NCBI RefSeq assembly: GCF_030124325.1
Contig: NZ_JASKLR010000032.1
Span: 1 to 52,207, forward strand
Length of the DNA: 52,207 nt
DNA from: Sinorhizobium sp. 8-89
Lineage (GTDB): Bacteria > Pseudomonadota > Alphaproteobacteria > Rhizobiales > Rhizobiaceae
Reading direction: 5' to 3'
Shown here: one piece after another, positions 8,164 through 17,381 of the stretch
Numbering within the stretch: position 1 is the stretch's first letter
Layout of the letters: the number at the start of each line of letters is the position of its first letter
The notes under the pieces: generated by a model
Database searches by the model: none
What the model was told of the DNA's origin: nothing
Seen by the model: only the letters and a program-made list of their open reading frames with translations
Made by a program: the position numbers and the translations under genes

Positions 8164-9146
8164 TGAGCGGATCGGTCGCAAAAGTTGCTTCTCCATCCAT
8201 CCCGGTGGCGACGCAGCTGGCAATATTGAGTTGTCTGATGGTGGGGTTGGCAGTTCTGCCGGCACTTGTAACCTCCTACTGGAAGGATGTGACTGTCATC
8301 TTCCTTCTCAACTGCCTTCTGGTTGTTAGCTACCGACTCATTACGCTGATGGGCGGATGGTCGTTTGCACATGTGGCAACGATGGGCCTCGGTGGGTATT
8401 CTGTCGCGCTCCTTTCCCAGGCGCCGTACAATCTTCCGATCGGCGTCACGATTGTGATCGGCGGTTTTATCGCCCTGATCTTCGGGGTAGTGATCAGTTA
8501 TCCGGTTCTTCGAACGCGCGAGTATTACTTCTTCCTTGCGACGTTCGCTGCGGGCGAGGCTCTTCGCCAGAGCTTTATCCAGTTTCGCGAAATAACGGGT
8601 GGCACCAGCGGGATCGCGTTTATCAAACGGCCCCAGGGCTTCGAAGACGTGACAAGCTTCCACTTCCTGCTTCTGACTGTGTTGGCGATCGTAATTCTTG
8701 CACTCCTCGCATTCGAGCGGTCTCGGGTCGGAAAGACCGTTCAGGCTGTCGGCCGGAACGAGGAACTGTCCGTTTCTCTCGGGATCAACGCCTGGGGTTA
8801 TAGGAGTCTCGTGTTCGTCATGGGATCGGCGCTCGCCGGGATCGCCGGAGGGTTCATGGCGAGCTACAACGGTATCGTTTCGCCTGCCGATTTCAGCTCA
8901 ACCTTGATGTTCAAGATTGTCGCTTCCGCAATCGTCGGCGGCGTGAGCAGCTGCATCGGACCTATCGCAGGTCTCATCTTCTTGACGGGCATCGAGCAGC
9001 TCTTTCGTGGCGTACCCCAGGTCGTGCCTTTGATATGGGGCGTGTGCGTTATCTTCGCCCTCCTTGTCGCGCCCGGCGGCATCGAATCCAGAATCCAATC
9101 CTTCCCTTTGAGACGGCGCTGGAAAAAGGAGGTTTCCAATGCTTGA
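8163..9146 (+). CDS. Liv-type ABC permease, LivM-like
   Basis: A 327-residue permease with about nine membrane helices. The LivM signature region reads TREYYFFLATFAAGEALRQ and then GGTSGIAF; a GAxxG-type segment near the C-terminus (ASAIVGGVSSCIGPI) contacts the ATPase. It is translationally coupled to both neighbours: the start overlaps the LivH-like stop and its end overlaps the LivG-like start by 8 bp. Confidence 0.92.
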   Translation: MSGSVAKVASPSIPVATQLAILSCLMVGLAVLPALVTSYWKDVTVIFLLNCLLVVSYRLITLMGGWSFAHVATMGLGGYSVALLSQAPYNLPIGVTIVIGGFIALIFGVVISYPVLRTREYYFFLATFAAGEALRQSFIQFREITGGTSGIAFIKRPQGFEDVTSFHFLLLTVLAIVILALLAFERSRVGKTVQAVGRNEELSVSLGINAWGYRSLVFVMGSALAGIAGGFMASYNGIVSPADFSSTLMFKIVASAIVGGVSSCIGPIAGLIFLTGIEQLFRGVPQVVPLIWGVCVIFALLVAPGGIESRIQSFPLRRRWKKEVSNA

Positions 9147-9897
9147 ACTGGAAAATGTTACCCGTCGCTTTGGCAACCTTACCGCAATCGAGAGCGTCTC
9201 AACCAAGGTTTCGAGGGGGCACATACACGGATTGATCGGTCCAAACGGATCCGGAAAGTCGACGATGATGAACCTGATCAGTGGGTTCCTGAAGCCGACC
9301 ACCGGAAGCATCAACTTTGAAGGGACGCGAATTTCCGGCCTGAGGCCGCATGTCGTCTCACGCGCTGGAGTCGTTAGAACCTTTCAGCTCATTAAAGTCT
9401 ATTCTGAGGCAACGGTTCGCGAAAACATCCGTATGGCTGCCATCGCGCGTCTTTCTCCTCCCTGGGCTCCAGCCGGGTTTCTCAACAACCCGGGATCAAA
9501 GGAAATCGAGGGAGATGTCGACCGCGTGCTCGAGATCATGAAGCTTGGTCATGTTGCAAACCAGACCGCAGGCATCCTCCCAAGTGGAATGCAGCGGACA
9601 CTTTCCGTCGCGTCCGCCTTTGTTGCAAAGCCAAAGCTTCTCCTTCTGGACGAGCCTCTCGCAGGTCTGAATGCAACGGAGAAGGCAGGGCTGGCGGCGT
9701 CAATTCGTGAAATCAACAAGAGCGGCATCACGATCCTGCTGGTCGAGCATGACATGAAGACCGTTCTCAGCCTCTGTTCGCACATGACTGTCATCAACTT
9801 CGGAAAGAAAATTGCCGAGGGGCCACCCTCTGACATCGTCACTAACAGCGCGGTGATCGAGGCTTATCTTGGAAGCCGGGGAGGGAAAGATGCTTGA
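9139..9897 (+). CDS. Liv-type ABC ATPase, LivG-like
   Basis: A 252-residue ATPase with Walker A GPNGSGKST (near residues 33-41), Walker B LLLLDEP, the D-loop region AGLNATE and a switch His in EHDMK. The family's usual long insert after the Q-loop is present. The signature motif is unusual: LPSGMQR replaces the normal LSxGQQR. The Ser-Gly core is kept, so it is probably still active. It should form a heterodimer with the LivF-like ATPase. Confidence 0.9.
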   Translation: MLELENVTRRFGNLTAIESVSTKVSRGHIHGLIGPNGSGKSTMMNLISGFLKPTTGSINFEGTRISGLRPHVVSRAGVVRTFQLIKVYSEATVRENIRMAAIARLSPPWAPAGFLNNPGSKEIEGDVDRVLEIMKLGHVANQTAGILPSGMQRTLSVASAFVAKPKLLLLDEPLAGLNATEKAGLAASIREINKSGITILLVEHDMKTVLSLCSHMTVINFGKKIAEGPPSDIVTNSAVIEAYLGSRGGKDA

Positions 9898-10597
9898 GGT
9901 TCGCAATCTCTCCGTCGACTATTCCGGGATCAAGGCGGTCGATAAGGTCTCGATCGATGTCGGCGCGGGCGCCATCACCGCTCTTATCGGGAGCAACGGC
10001 GCCGGCAAGACGTCATTGCTAGGCGCGATATCGGGGCTGATCACGCCGTCAACCGGAACCATAACCTTCAACGGTGTTGACCTGACAGCTGCCAACCCGG
10101 CGGCCATTGTCGCGGCCGGTGTGGCCCAGGTTCCGGAAGGACGTGAGCTCTTCCCGCGAATGACCATACAGGAAAATCTGCTTCTCGGAGCGCACCTTCG
10201 AACCGACAAGCGCACAATCAGCCGCGACATGGATCGCGCTTACGAGATCTTTCCTGTTCTGGCGCGAAAGCGCGCGTTGAAGGCGAGGCAATTGAGCGGG
10301 GGCGAGCAGCAGATGTTGGCGTTCGCTCGAGCGATGATGTCTGACCCGAAACTTTACGTTCTCGATGAACCCTCGATCGGGCTTGCTCCACTCATCGAAG
10401 CGCATCTCATGCAGTCGATCGTTCAGATCTGCAAGGAGACAGGGGCGGGTGTCCTCCTCGTTGAGCAGAATGCCATGCTCGCCCTGGAAATCTCGACGAA
10501 TGCTTACGTGATGGAACTCGGATCGATCACGCTTTCCGGACCTTCTTCGGGTTTGATCAACAATCCTGCGGTCGCCGCAGCATACCTTGGACAATAA
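9890..10597 (+). CDS. Liv-type ABC ATPase, LivF-like
   Basis: A 235-residue ATPase with Walker A GSNGAGKTS, signature LSGGEQQ, Walker B LYVLDEP and the LivF-specific EGRELFPRMTIQENLLLGA. ATG 9890, inside the end of the LivG-like gene (8-bp overlap ATGCTTGA) and behind GGGGAGGG, fits the family start; a TTG at 9869 would add seven residues and is less likely. The gene ends 3 bp before the thioesterase start. Confidence 0.92.
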   Translation: MLEVRNLSVDYSGIKAVDKVSIDVGAGAITALIGSNGAGKTSLLGAISGLITPSTGTITFNGVDLTAANPAAIVAAGVAQVPEGRELFPRMTIQENLLLGAHLRTDKRTISRDMDRAYEIFPVLARKRALKARQLSGGEQQMLAFARAMMSDPKLYVLDEPSIGLAPLIEAHLMQSIVQICKETGAGVLLVEQNAMLALEISTNAYVMELGSITLSGPSSGLINNPAVAAAYLGQ

Positions 10598-10600
10598 GCA

Positions 10601-11053
10601 ATGACCGATGACACCTGGATCGAGACGGCGCGGACAATGGTCTACCCGGCCGACTGCGACTCCCAGAACCATTTGAATACGGCAGGATATATGCGGGTTT
10701 TCGACATCGCGATCTTCCAGCTGTTCTTTCGGCTCGGATATACCGTCGACGATCTCGAGACGAACATGGTCGGCTGGGCCGATGTGTCTCACCAGATCAG
10801 CTATCTCAAAGAGGTGAAGTCTGGCTGGCCACTCTTCGTCAGAAGCGCGGTCGTCAAGATCGGCCGCAGTTCGATCGGCTCCGTCCATGAGATTGTTGTC
10901 GAAGGCACCGGCGAAGTGACTGCCAGATTGCAGGCAACGACCGTGCAGTTCGATTTGCGGGCGAGAGCCTCACTTCCGGTCCTGGATGCGGTGAGGAACG
11001 CCGCCGAAATGCGTTTCGCATCTCGCCTGGAGATCAGACCTTCGGCGTCGTGA
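10601..11053 (+). CDS. Hot-dog-fold acyl-CoA thioesterase (4HBT-like)
   Basis: A 150-residue protein of the 4-hydroxybenzoyl-CoA thioesterase superfamily. The active-site region is recognisable as YPADCDSQNHLNTAGYMRVF, corresponding to the usual D-x-x-(G)HxNxxxY. It is co-transcribed with the transporter genes. In the carnitine pathway a protein of this type hydrolyses betainyl-CoA made by the cleavage enzyme; by analogy this one would release the free acid from the BKACE acyl-CoA product. The analogy with the betainyl-CoA thioesterase is inference. Confidence 0.75.
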   Translation: MTDDTWIETARTMVYPADCDSQNHLNTAGYMRVFDIAIFQLFFRLGYTVDDLETNMVGWADVSHQISYLKEVKSGWPLFVRSAVVKIGRSSIGSVHEIVVEGTGEVTARLQATTVQFDLRARASLPVLDAVRNAAEMRFASRLEIRPSAS

Positions 11054-11119
11054 CAAGCGCAACTCAAGCGCGCCGACCGCAACCCGCTTCATAAAACAGA
11101 GATACTAAGGGGAGTCAAA

Positions 11120-13213
11120 ATGAGATTAGCTTGTGACACTGGGGGAACATTCACGGACCTGATGGTTGAGGGCGATGACGGATCGCTCAGAATGTTCAAA
11201 TCGTCGACGGTCCCGTCGGATCCCGCTCAGGGGATTCTCGATGTCCTGTCGCTGGCGGCTGCGGATTTCGGTCAGACCCTCTCCGAGTTCCTCGCCACCT
11301 GCGGAACATTTATCCACGGCACGACGCATTCGATCAATGCCATCATCACCGGCAACACCGCCAAGACCGCGTTCCTGACATCGCTCGGTCACCCTGAGAT
11401 TCTGCTACTTCGTGAGGGCGGTCGCTCAAGCGCATTTCCGGACCATATCAGCTATCCTGAGCCCTATGTTCCGCGTTCCTTGACGTTCGAAGTCCCAGGC
11501 CGACTGCTCAGCGACGGTTCGGAAGATACCCCGCTCGACGATGTTGCGGTGATGGCGATTATCGACGAGCTCAAGAGACAAAACGTGGAAGCCGTCGGCG
11601 TCTGCCTTCTCTGGTCGATCGTCAATCCCGCCCATGAAATTCGCGTTGGCCAGTTCCTTGCCGAGCATCTCCCAGATGTAGCTGTAACGTTGTCGCACCA
11701 GCTCAACCCGTCGATGCGTGAATTCAGACGTGCATCGTCGACCTGCATGGACGCTTCGCTGAAGCCTCTAATGGGCAAATACCTCGGCCGCCTTGAAACG
11801 AGGTTGCGCGAATCCGGATTTGACGGCCGTCTGCTCGTTCTTACCTCGCAAGCAGGGATGATCGACTCTCACGAACTGGCTAAGACGCCGATCCATTCCC
11901 TGAACTCTGGTCCGTCGACCGCTCCGGTTGGTGGTCGGCACTTTTCGGTTCTCGATACGGGCAATTCGACCGCGATCATCAGTGATACAGGCGGGACGAC
12001 ATACGACGTCAGCCTCGTGCGTCACGGCGCCATTCCCACGACCCGCGACATGTGGATCGGTGAGCCCTATATCGGCCACAACACGGGTTTCTCCTCGGTT
12101 GATGTCCGCAGCATTGGCGCGGGTGGTGGCAGTATCGCTCGGATCGACGAAGGCGGAATGCTGCACGTCGGCCCGAAGAGTGCGGGCGCCATGCCTGGCC
12201 CCGCCTGCTTTGGAAATGGCAACACCGAGCCCACTTTCACCGACGCATGCGTCGTTCTTGGATACATCGACCCGTCTTACTTCCTCGGCGGCCGCATGAA
12301 GATCGACGCTTCTCTGTCCCGTGCCGCCGTCGAACAGGCTGTGGCGCGCCCACTCGGCGTAACGATTGAGGAAGCTGCTGCTGCCATCGTCGACATCGCG
12401 ACCGAGAACATGGTCCAGGCGATCGAGGAAATCACCGTCAATCAAGGAATCGATCCCTCCGAAGCCACTCTGATTGGCGGCGGCGGTGCAGCCGGCCTGA
12501 ATTCCGTCTTCATCGCAAAGAGGCTCAACTGCCTCGACTTGTTGTACCCCGAGACGAGCGCGACCTTGAGTGCCGCGGGTGCGTTGATGTCCGATCTGGC
12601 AGCTGACCACCAACTGACCGGTTACACCATCTCCGATCGTTTCGACCGCGAGAAGGTGAATGGCATCATCAACGATCTTAAGGCGAAGTGCGATCAATTC
12701 GCTTCCGGCGCCGGCAAGGGCGCGCTCGAAACCACGATCCACTATTTCGTCGAAGCACGCTACGAAAAGCAGGTCTGGGAAGTTGAACTTCCGCTGCCGA
12801 AGGCCGCTTTTGTTACGGACGCCGACGTCGATGCCCTGATCGAGGCGTTCCACGCAAAACATCGTGATATTTTCACTTTCCATGACGAGAATTCGCCCGT
12901 CGAATTCATCACGTGGATCGCGAGAGTTCGTTGCCGATTCCGCGACGCGGCACTCGGTCGCCTTTCCAACCGTTCGACGGGCGACCGTCCCAGTCATAGG
13001 CAATGCTACTTCAGCGGCTACGGCACCATCGAGACGGCGATCGTCTCGTCCTCCAGCATGCGGGTCGGCGAAGAATATCGCGGGCCGGCTATCTACGAAT
13101 CCCCGTTCACCACGATTGTGATCGATCCCACCTCATCCTTCAGCCTGACGGGTGCGGGCAGTGTACTCGTTAAAGCTGGCGCGATCGGCTCCAGCATGGA
13201 GAAAGCGCAATGA
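11120..13213 (+). CDS. Hydantoinase/oxoprolinase subunit A (HyuA-like)
   Basis: A 697-residue protein of the N-methylhydantoinase A / acetone carboxylase / 5-oxoprolinase family. The N-terminal actin-like ATP-binding motif DTGGTFTD is at residues 6-13, and SDTGGTTYDVSLV and GAGGGSIA follow in the core. Members couple ATP hydrolysis to opening a cyclic amide or, in other branches, to carboxylating a ketone. AAGGGGAG lies 7 bp before the ATG. The stop overlaps the start of subunit B (ATGA). Together they probably activate or open the imported ring compound, but a ketone carboxylase role giving a 3-keto acid directly for BKACE is also possible. Confidence 0.88.
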   Translation: MRLACDTGGTFTDLMVEGDDGSLRMFKSSTVPSDPAQGILDVLSLAAADFGQTLSEFLATCGTFIHGTTHSINAIITGNTAKTAFLTSLGHPEILLLREGGRSSAFPDHISYPEPYVPRSLTFEVPGRLLSDGSEDTPLDDVAVMAIIDELKRQNVEAVGVCLLWSIVNPAHEIRVGQFLAEHLPDVAVTLSHQLNPSMREFRRASSTCMDASLKPLMGKYLGRLETRLRESGFDGRLLVLTSQAGMIDSHELAKTPIHSLNSGPSTAPVGGRHFSVLDTGNSTAIISDTGGTTYDVSLVRHGAIPTTRDMWIGEPYIGHNTGFSSVDVRSIGAGGGSIARIDEGGMLHVGPKSAGAMPGPACFGNGNTEPTFTDACVVLGYIDPSYFLGGRMKIDASLSRAAVEQAVARPLGVTIEEAAAAIVDIATENMVQAIEEITVNQGIDPSEATLIGGGGAAGLNSVFIAKRLNCLDLLYPETSATLSAAGALMSDLAADHQLTGYTISDRFDREKVNGIINDLKAKCDQFASGAGKGALETTIHYFVEARYEKQVWEVELPLPKAAFVTDADVDALIEAFHAKHRDIFTFHDENSPVEFITWIARVRCRFRDAALGRLSNRSTGDRPSHRQCYFSGYGTIETAIVSSSSMRVGEEYRGPAIYESPFTTIVIDPTSSFSLTGAGSVLVKAGAIGSSMEKAQ

Positions 13214-14973
13214 CCTCGTCAGCCAATATTTCAGCCGCGCAGATGTCGATCTTGTTCAACAGGATCGGCGGTATTAACCGAAAGATGGCTAGCACCATCC
13301 TGCGGACCGGGCGTTCCGGGGTGTTGAACCGCGCACGCGACTTCTCCACCTGCATTCTGACCGCTGATTGCAAGCTTCTGTACTCAGCAGACGCCATCCC
13401 GATCCATACCCTTTCGGGTCCGGACTTGATGGCGAAATCCATGCTGGAGTTTCATCCGAAGCTTAAAGCGGGAGATGCCTTTATCCATAATTCACCGTAT
13501 CACGGAAACTCCCATGCGGCGGACCACGGCTTCATCATCCCGGTCATCGATGATGAGGGGATCCACCGCTTCACGATCGTGACGAAGGCGCACCAGGCAG
13601 ACATAGGCAATGCGGTTCCATCGACGATGGTGGCAACAGCGAAGGATGTCTACGAAGAGGGCGCTCTGATCTTCCCATGCGTGCAGATTCAGCGCGATTA
13701 TCAGGACATCGAAGATATTATTCGAATGTGCCGCGCACGCATTCGGGTGCCCAATCAATGGTATGGCGATCTTCTGGCGACGATCGGCGCAGCCCGCATC
13801 GGCGAAACCGAGCTACTTCAACTCGGAAAGGAAATCGGTTGGGATAAACTCTCTGCATTTGTCGCACAATGGTTCGACTATTCCGAAAAGCGAATGGTCG
13901 ATGCGATCGGAAAGCTGAAGAGCGGCTCCACCATTATGCGGTCCCAGCATGATGCGTTTCCAGGCACCGGGCCTGACGGTGTGACGGTCACGGCCAAAGT
14001 GACGGTCGATGCAGAGGCTGCGATGATCGACATCGACTTCCGGGACTGCCCCGATGCATTGCCAAGCGGGCTCAATCTTACCGAAGCAACGTCGCGAACT
14101 GCTGGCATGATCGGGGTGTTCAACTCGATCGATGGTTCCGTACCGAAGAATTTCGGGAGTTTCCGCAGGATCAGGGTTCACCTTCGCGAAAACTGTGTTG
14201 TCGGGATCCCTCGCCACCCTACCAGTTGCTCGCTCGCCACAACGAATCTCGCCGACCGGGCGGGAAACTGCGTTCAGATGGCGATCGCCGAGATTTCTGA
14301 AGGCGCCGGGATGGCCGAAGTCGGATACAGCCTGTGCCCGACCACCAGCACGGTTTCGGGTATCGATCCTCGTGACGGCAAGCCTTATGTCAACATGGTT
14401 TTCCTTGGACACACGTCCGGGGCAGCGGGTGCCTACTCGGACAGCTGGCTGATCGTGCTGAATGTTGGATGTGCGGGTATCTGCAACATTGACGGTGTCG
14501 AACTGTCGGAGCTCTTCCACCCCCTCGTTGTACGAGAAAGAAGGCTTCTGCCGGACACCGAGGGAGCAGGCCGCTTCCGGGGAGCACCAGCAATCCGGGT
14601 CGAATACGGTCCCATTGGTGCGGACATGACCTTCATCTTCGCAAGCGACGGTACGGACAATCCTCCGCGGGGTGTCCGCGGCGGCGGTTCGTCGCACGGT
14701 GCGGGTCAGTTTGTACGAAACCTGCAGGGTGAGGTTACGCCGATCGACAAGGTCTCCAATATCACCTTAAAGGCCGGCGAAAACATGATCGGCATAGCCT
14801 GCGGTGGCGGCGGATACGGAAATCCCGTCGAGCGTGATGTCGATCTCGTCTTGAAGGATGTGGCAGAGGGCTGGATTTCCCCCGAGCGGGCGCGTGACGT
14901 CTACAAGGTGGCGATCATCGACAGCGTGGTCGACGCCAAAAGAACCAGCGAACTTCGGAACGTGTCCCATTAA
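13210..14973 (+). CDS. Hydantoinase/oxoprolinase subunit B (HyuB-like)
   Basis: A 587-residue partner of the HyuA-like protein. It shows family landmarks such as LNRARDFSTCILTADCKLL, GDAFIHNSPYHGNSHAADHG and TVTAKVTV, and a Gly-rich C-terminal part GIACGGGGYGNPVERD. Length is normal for the B subunit. The start overlaps the A-subunit stop by 4 bp. A strong hairpin (14985-15016) follows. Confidence 0.88.
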   Translation: MTSSANISAAQMSILFNRIGGINRKMASTILRTGRSGVLNRARDFSTCILTADCKLLYSADAIPIHTLSGPDLMAKSMLEFHPKLKAGDAFIHNSPYHGNSHAADHGFIIPVIDDEGIHRFTIVTKAHQADIGNAVPSTMVATAKDVYEEGALIFPCVQIQRDYQDIEDIIRMCRARIRVPNQWYGDLLATIGAARIGETELLQLGKEIGWDKLSAFVAQWFDYSEKRMVDAIGKLKSGSTIMRSQHDAFPGTGPDGVTVTAKVTVDAEAAMIDIDFRDCPDALPSGLNLTEATSRTAGMIGVFNSIDGSVPKNFGSFRRIRVHLRENCVVGIPRHPTSCSLATTNLADRAGNCVQMAIAEISEGAGMAEVGYSLCPTTSTVSGIDPRDGKPYVNMVFLGHTSGAAGAYSDSWLIVLNVGCAGICNIDGVELSELFHPLVVRERRLLPDTEGAGRFRGAPAIRVEYGPIGADMTFIFASDGTDNPPRGVRGGGSSHGAGQFVRNLQGEVTPIDKVSNITLKAGENMIGIACGGGGYGNPVERDVDLVLKDVAEGWISPERARDVYKVAIIDSVVDAKRTSELRNVSH

Positions 14974-14984
14974 CGCCTAAGAAT

Positions 14985-15016
14985 GCGACGTTGCCGGTCT
15001 GCGCCGGCAACGTCGC
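14985..15016 (+). terminator. Strong hairpin between HyuB and the dehydrogenase
   Basis: Perfect 13-bp inverted repeat GCGACGTTGCCGG / CCGGCAACGTCGC with a 6-nt loop, starting 11 bp after the HyuB stop and ending 14 bp before the next ATG. No T-tract follows, so it may only reduce or stabilise downstream message. Confidence 0.6.
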
Positions 15017-15030
15017 TAGAGGTTGAATTC

Positions 15031-15948
15031 ATGAAAATGGATAGCGTACGCCACGTTGCTGTAATAGGTGCGGGAAGCATGGGAAGCGCCTTGGCGGAAA
15101 GCCTGCTTGCAGAGGGGTTCAACGTCAGTGTCTGGAATCGGACACCTGAGAAACTGGCGCCGCTTGCTACTTTGAATGCGTTCGCTTCAGCGGATTTGAA
15201 CGAAATCATTGAGCGCTCTGAGATTATTGTTGTCTGCCTTTCAGATCACGCAACGACTGAAAAGCTGCTGTTCGTCGATAGCTCGAGCGAAGCTCTGCGA
15301 GCAAAGATCCTCGTTCAGCTTACGACGATCACTCGTAGCGAATCTCAAAAAATGGCCGCCTTATGTCAGCTGAAGGACATCCTCTATTTGGATGGCGCGA
15401 TCATGGGCCTGCCTCAGCGCGTGAGGGATGGGGATTGCATCATCGCCTACTCGGGCGCGCAGAGCGTTTACGCTCACTGCGAGCCGGTCCTGCGCGCGCT
15501 TGGCAAAAAGCCTATGTTTATCTCAGAGAGTTACGGCGCCGCTCCCAATCTTGAGCTCGCGCGGTTTGCTTACATCTATGGCTCATGGCTTGCCTATTTC
15601 CAGGCCCTTGCCCTCTGTTCTGCGGGGGGACTGCCGCTAGACGTTATCGTCGAGATAATCGACAATGGAGAGCATATCCGTAACCGCACGACCAAGCGGT
15701 CTGGAGATGCCATTATAAAGCGCGATTACAGTGCTCCCGCAGCAACGATCGACGTTCACGCTGCTGCCTTCAAACTTGTTTCCGAACAAGCGGACTCTCT
15801 CGAGATGAGGTCGGATTTGATCCAGCTTGTCGGCGGTCTTTTCGATGAGGCGAAAGCAAAGGGATACCGTCAGAAGCAGCTTCCCGCTCTCTTTGAAATC
15901 ATGGCTGAGGACCCGGGGCGCATAAGCTGCGCTTGGCAACAAATTTAA
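15031..15948 (+). CDS. Imine-reductase-like NAD(P)-dependent dehydrogenase
   Basis: A 305-residue protein of the beta-hydroxyacid dehydrogenase / imine reductase superfamily. The Rossmann motif GAGSMG is at residues 13-18, and VWNRTPEK (34-41) ends in the Arg-Thr pattern often linked to NADP(H). The stretches LDGAIMGLPQRV and AYSGAQSVYAHCEPVLRALG resemble imine reductases more than 3-hydroxyisobutyrate dehydrogenases. ATG 15031 is preceded by AGAGG; an upstream in-frame ATG at 14983 would lie in the hairpin and is unlikely. It may reduce a cyclic imine or oxidise a cyclic amine in the pathway, but this is inferred from context. Confidence 0.7.
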   Translation: MKMDSVRHVAVIGAGSMGSALAESLLAEGFNVSVWNRTPEKLAPLATLNAFASADLNEIIERSEIIVVCLSDHATTEKLLFVDSSSEALRAKILVQLTTITRSESQKMAALCQLKDILYLDGAIMGLPQRVRDGDCIIAYSGAQSVYAHCEPVLRALGKKPMFISESYGAAPNLELARFAYIYGSWLAYFQALALCSAGGLPLDVIVEIIDNGEHIRNRTTKRSGDAIIKRDYSAPAATIDVHAAAFKLVSEQADSLEMRSDLIQLVGGLFDEAKAKGYRQKQLPALFEIMAEDPGRISCAWQQI

Positions 15949-15963
15949 AAAATGTGGAGTATT

Positions 15964-16662
15964 ATGAATAAGATTCACGACAATCCAAGGTCTGCCCTTG
16001 GGGGCTTGCTGTTCGACGGCATGTTCATCGCGGCTGGCGGCTTTGGCCTTTGCGGCATACCGGAACTGTTGATCGACGCCGTTCGCGAGGCGGGCACAAA
16101 GGACCTGACGATCGCATCGAACAATTGCGGCGTCGACGACTTCGGCCTCGGCGTGCTGCTGAAGACGAAGCAGATCAGGAAGATGATCTCGTCCTATGTC
16201 GGCGAGAACGCCGAGTTCATGCGGCAGTATCTGAGCGGCGAACTCGAGCTCGAATTCAATCCACAAGGAACGCTCGCCGAGCGCATGCGGGCCGGCGGAG
16301 CGGGCATTGCCGGCTTCTACACCAAGACCGGCGTCGGCACTGTGGTTGCTGAGGGTAAGGAGGTGAAGAGCTTCAACGGCGAGACCTACGTTCTCGAGAC
16401 CGCCATCGTCGCGGACCTGTCGATCGTCAAGGCCTGGAAGGCAGACACATCGGGCAATCTCATCTTTCGCAAGACGGCGCGCAACTTCAACCCGCCGGCG
16501 GCGACCTGCGGCAAGATCTGCGTCGCCGAGGTCGAGGAGATCGTGCCGGTCGGCAGCCTCGACCCTGACCACATCCACGTGCCGGGCATCTACGTGCATC
16601 GCCTGATCCAGGGCGAGCACGAGAAACGCATCGAGCAGCGCACCACGCGCGCAGCGGCTTAA
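15964..16662 (+). CDS. scoA: Succinyl-CoA:3-ketoacid CoA-transferase subunit A
   Basis: A 232-residue alpha subunit of a family I CoA-transferase. [27 protein letters not shown] and [16 protein letters not shown] are characteristic. ATG 15964 is preceded by TGTGGAGT, while the upstream in-frame ATG at 15952 has no such site. It moves CoA from succinyl-CoA to acetoacetate, giving acetoacetyl-CoA for the thiolase. Here it would rescue the acetoacetate made by BKACE. The coding sequence looks more GC-rich and housekeeping-like than the genes just upstream, so this three-gene block may have been recruited from a core locus. Confidence 0.92.
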   Translation: MNKIHDNPRSALGGLLFDGMFIAAGGFGLCGIPELLIDAVREAGTKDLTIASNNCGVDDFGLGVLLKTKQIRKMISSYVGENAEFMRQYLSGELELEFNPQGTLAERMRAGGAGIAGFYTKTGVGTVVAEGKEVKSFNGETYVLETAIVADLSIVKAWKADTSGNLIFRKTARNFNPPAATCGKICVAEVEEIVPVGSLDPDHIHVPGIYVHRLIQGEHEKRIEQRTTRAAA

Positions 16663-16680
16663 GGGCAGGGGAGAGACAAG

Positions 16681-17310
16681 ATGGCCTGGGACAGGAACCA
16701 GATGGCGGCGCGCGCTGCCCGCGAACTCGAAGACGGCACCTACGTCAATCTCGGCATTGGCATGCCGACGCTGGTCGCAAACTATATCCCTGAAGGTGTG
16801 CATGTGACGCTGCAGTCGGAAAACGGCCTGCTCGGCATCGGGCCGTTCCCGGCTGAAGACCAGATCGACGCCGACCTGATCAATGCCGGCAAGCAGACGG
16901 TGACGGCGTTGCCGCATTCGGCCTTCTTCGATTCGGCACAGAGCTTTGCAATGATCCGCGGTGGCAAGATCGCGATGGCGATCCTTGGCGCCATGGAGGT
17001 GGCCGAGAACGGCGACCTCGCCAACTGGATGATCCCCGGCAAGCTGGTCAAGGGCATGGGCGGGGCGATGGATCTGGTCGCCGGCGTCAAGCGTGTCGTG
17101 GTCGTCATGGACCACACCAACAAGGCCGGCGAGTCCAAGGTGCTGAAGGCCTGCACCTTGCCGCTCACGGGTAAGAGCGTCGTCGACCGGATCATCACCA
17201 ATCTTGGTGTGCTCGACGTCGTCGATGGCGGACTGAGGCTGGTCGAGCTTGCCGAAGGCGTTACCGACGGCGAGATCCGCAGCGCCACCGAGGCGACCAT
17301 CGTCAACTGA
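16681..17310 (+). CDS. scoB: Succinyl-CoA:3-ketoacid CoA-transferase subunit B
   Basis: A 209-residue beta subunit. The catalytic Glu lies in [11 protein letters not shown], and the family motif [11 protein letters not shown] is near residue 22. GGGGAGAG lies before the ATG, 18 bp after subunit A. It acts with subunit A as the acetoacetate-activating enzyme; the thiolase follows 71 bp later. Confidence 0.93.
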   Translation: MAWDRNQMAARAARELEDGTYVNLGIGMPTLVANYIPEGVHVTLQSENGLLGIGPFPAEDQIDADLINAGKQTVTALPHSAFFDSAQSFAMIRGGKIAMAILGAMEVAENGDLANWMIPGKLVKGMGGAMDLVAGVKRVVVVMDHTNKAGESKVLKACTLPLTGKSVVDRIITNLGVLDVVDGGLRLVELAEGVTDGEIRSATEATIVN

Positions 17311-17381
17311 CCTGACGGAGCCTTGCCGGGACATTGGCCACGGCCTCGGCCGACTTCGACAAGACCATAGAGGAGATCACC

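Noticed and set aside
11768..13003. A 411-codon minus-strand ORF
   Set aside because: Antisense to the HyuA-like gene, whose family match is unambiguous.
15637..17334. A 565-codon minus-strand ORF opposite the dehydrogenase and scoA/scoB genes
   Set aside because: It lies antisense to well-supported enzymes; its His/Asp/Leu-rich composition is what GC-rich coding DNA gives on the opposite strand. No domain is recognisable.
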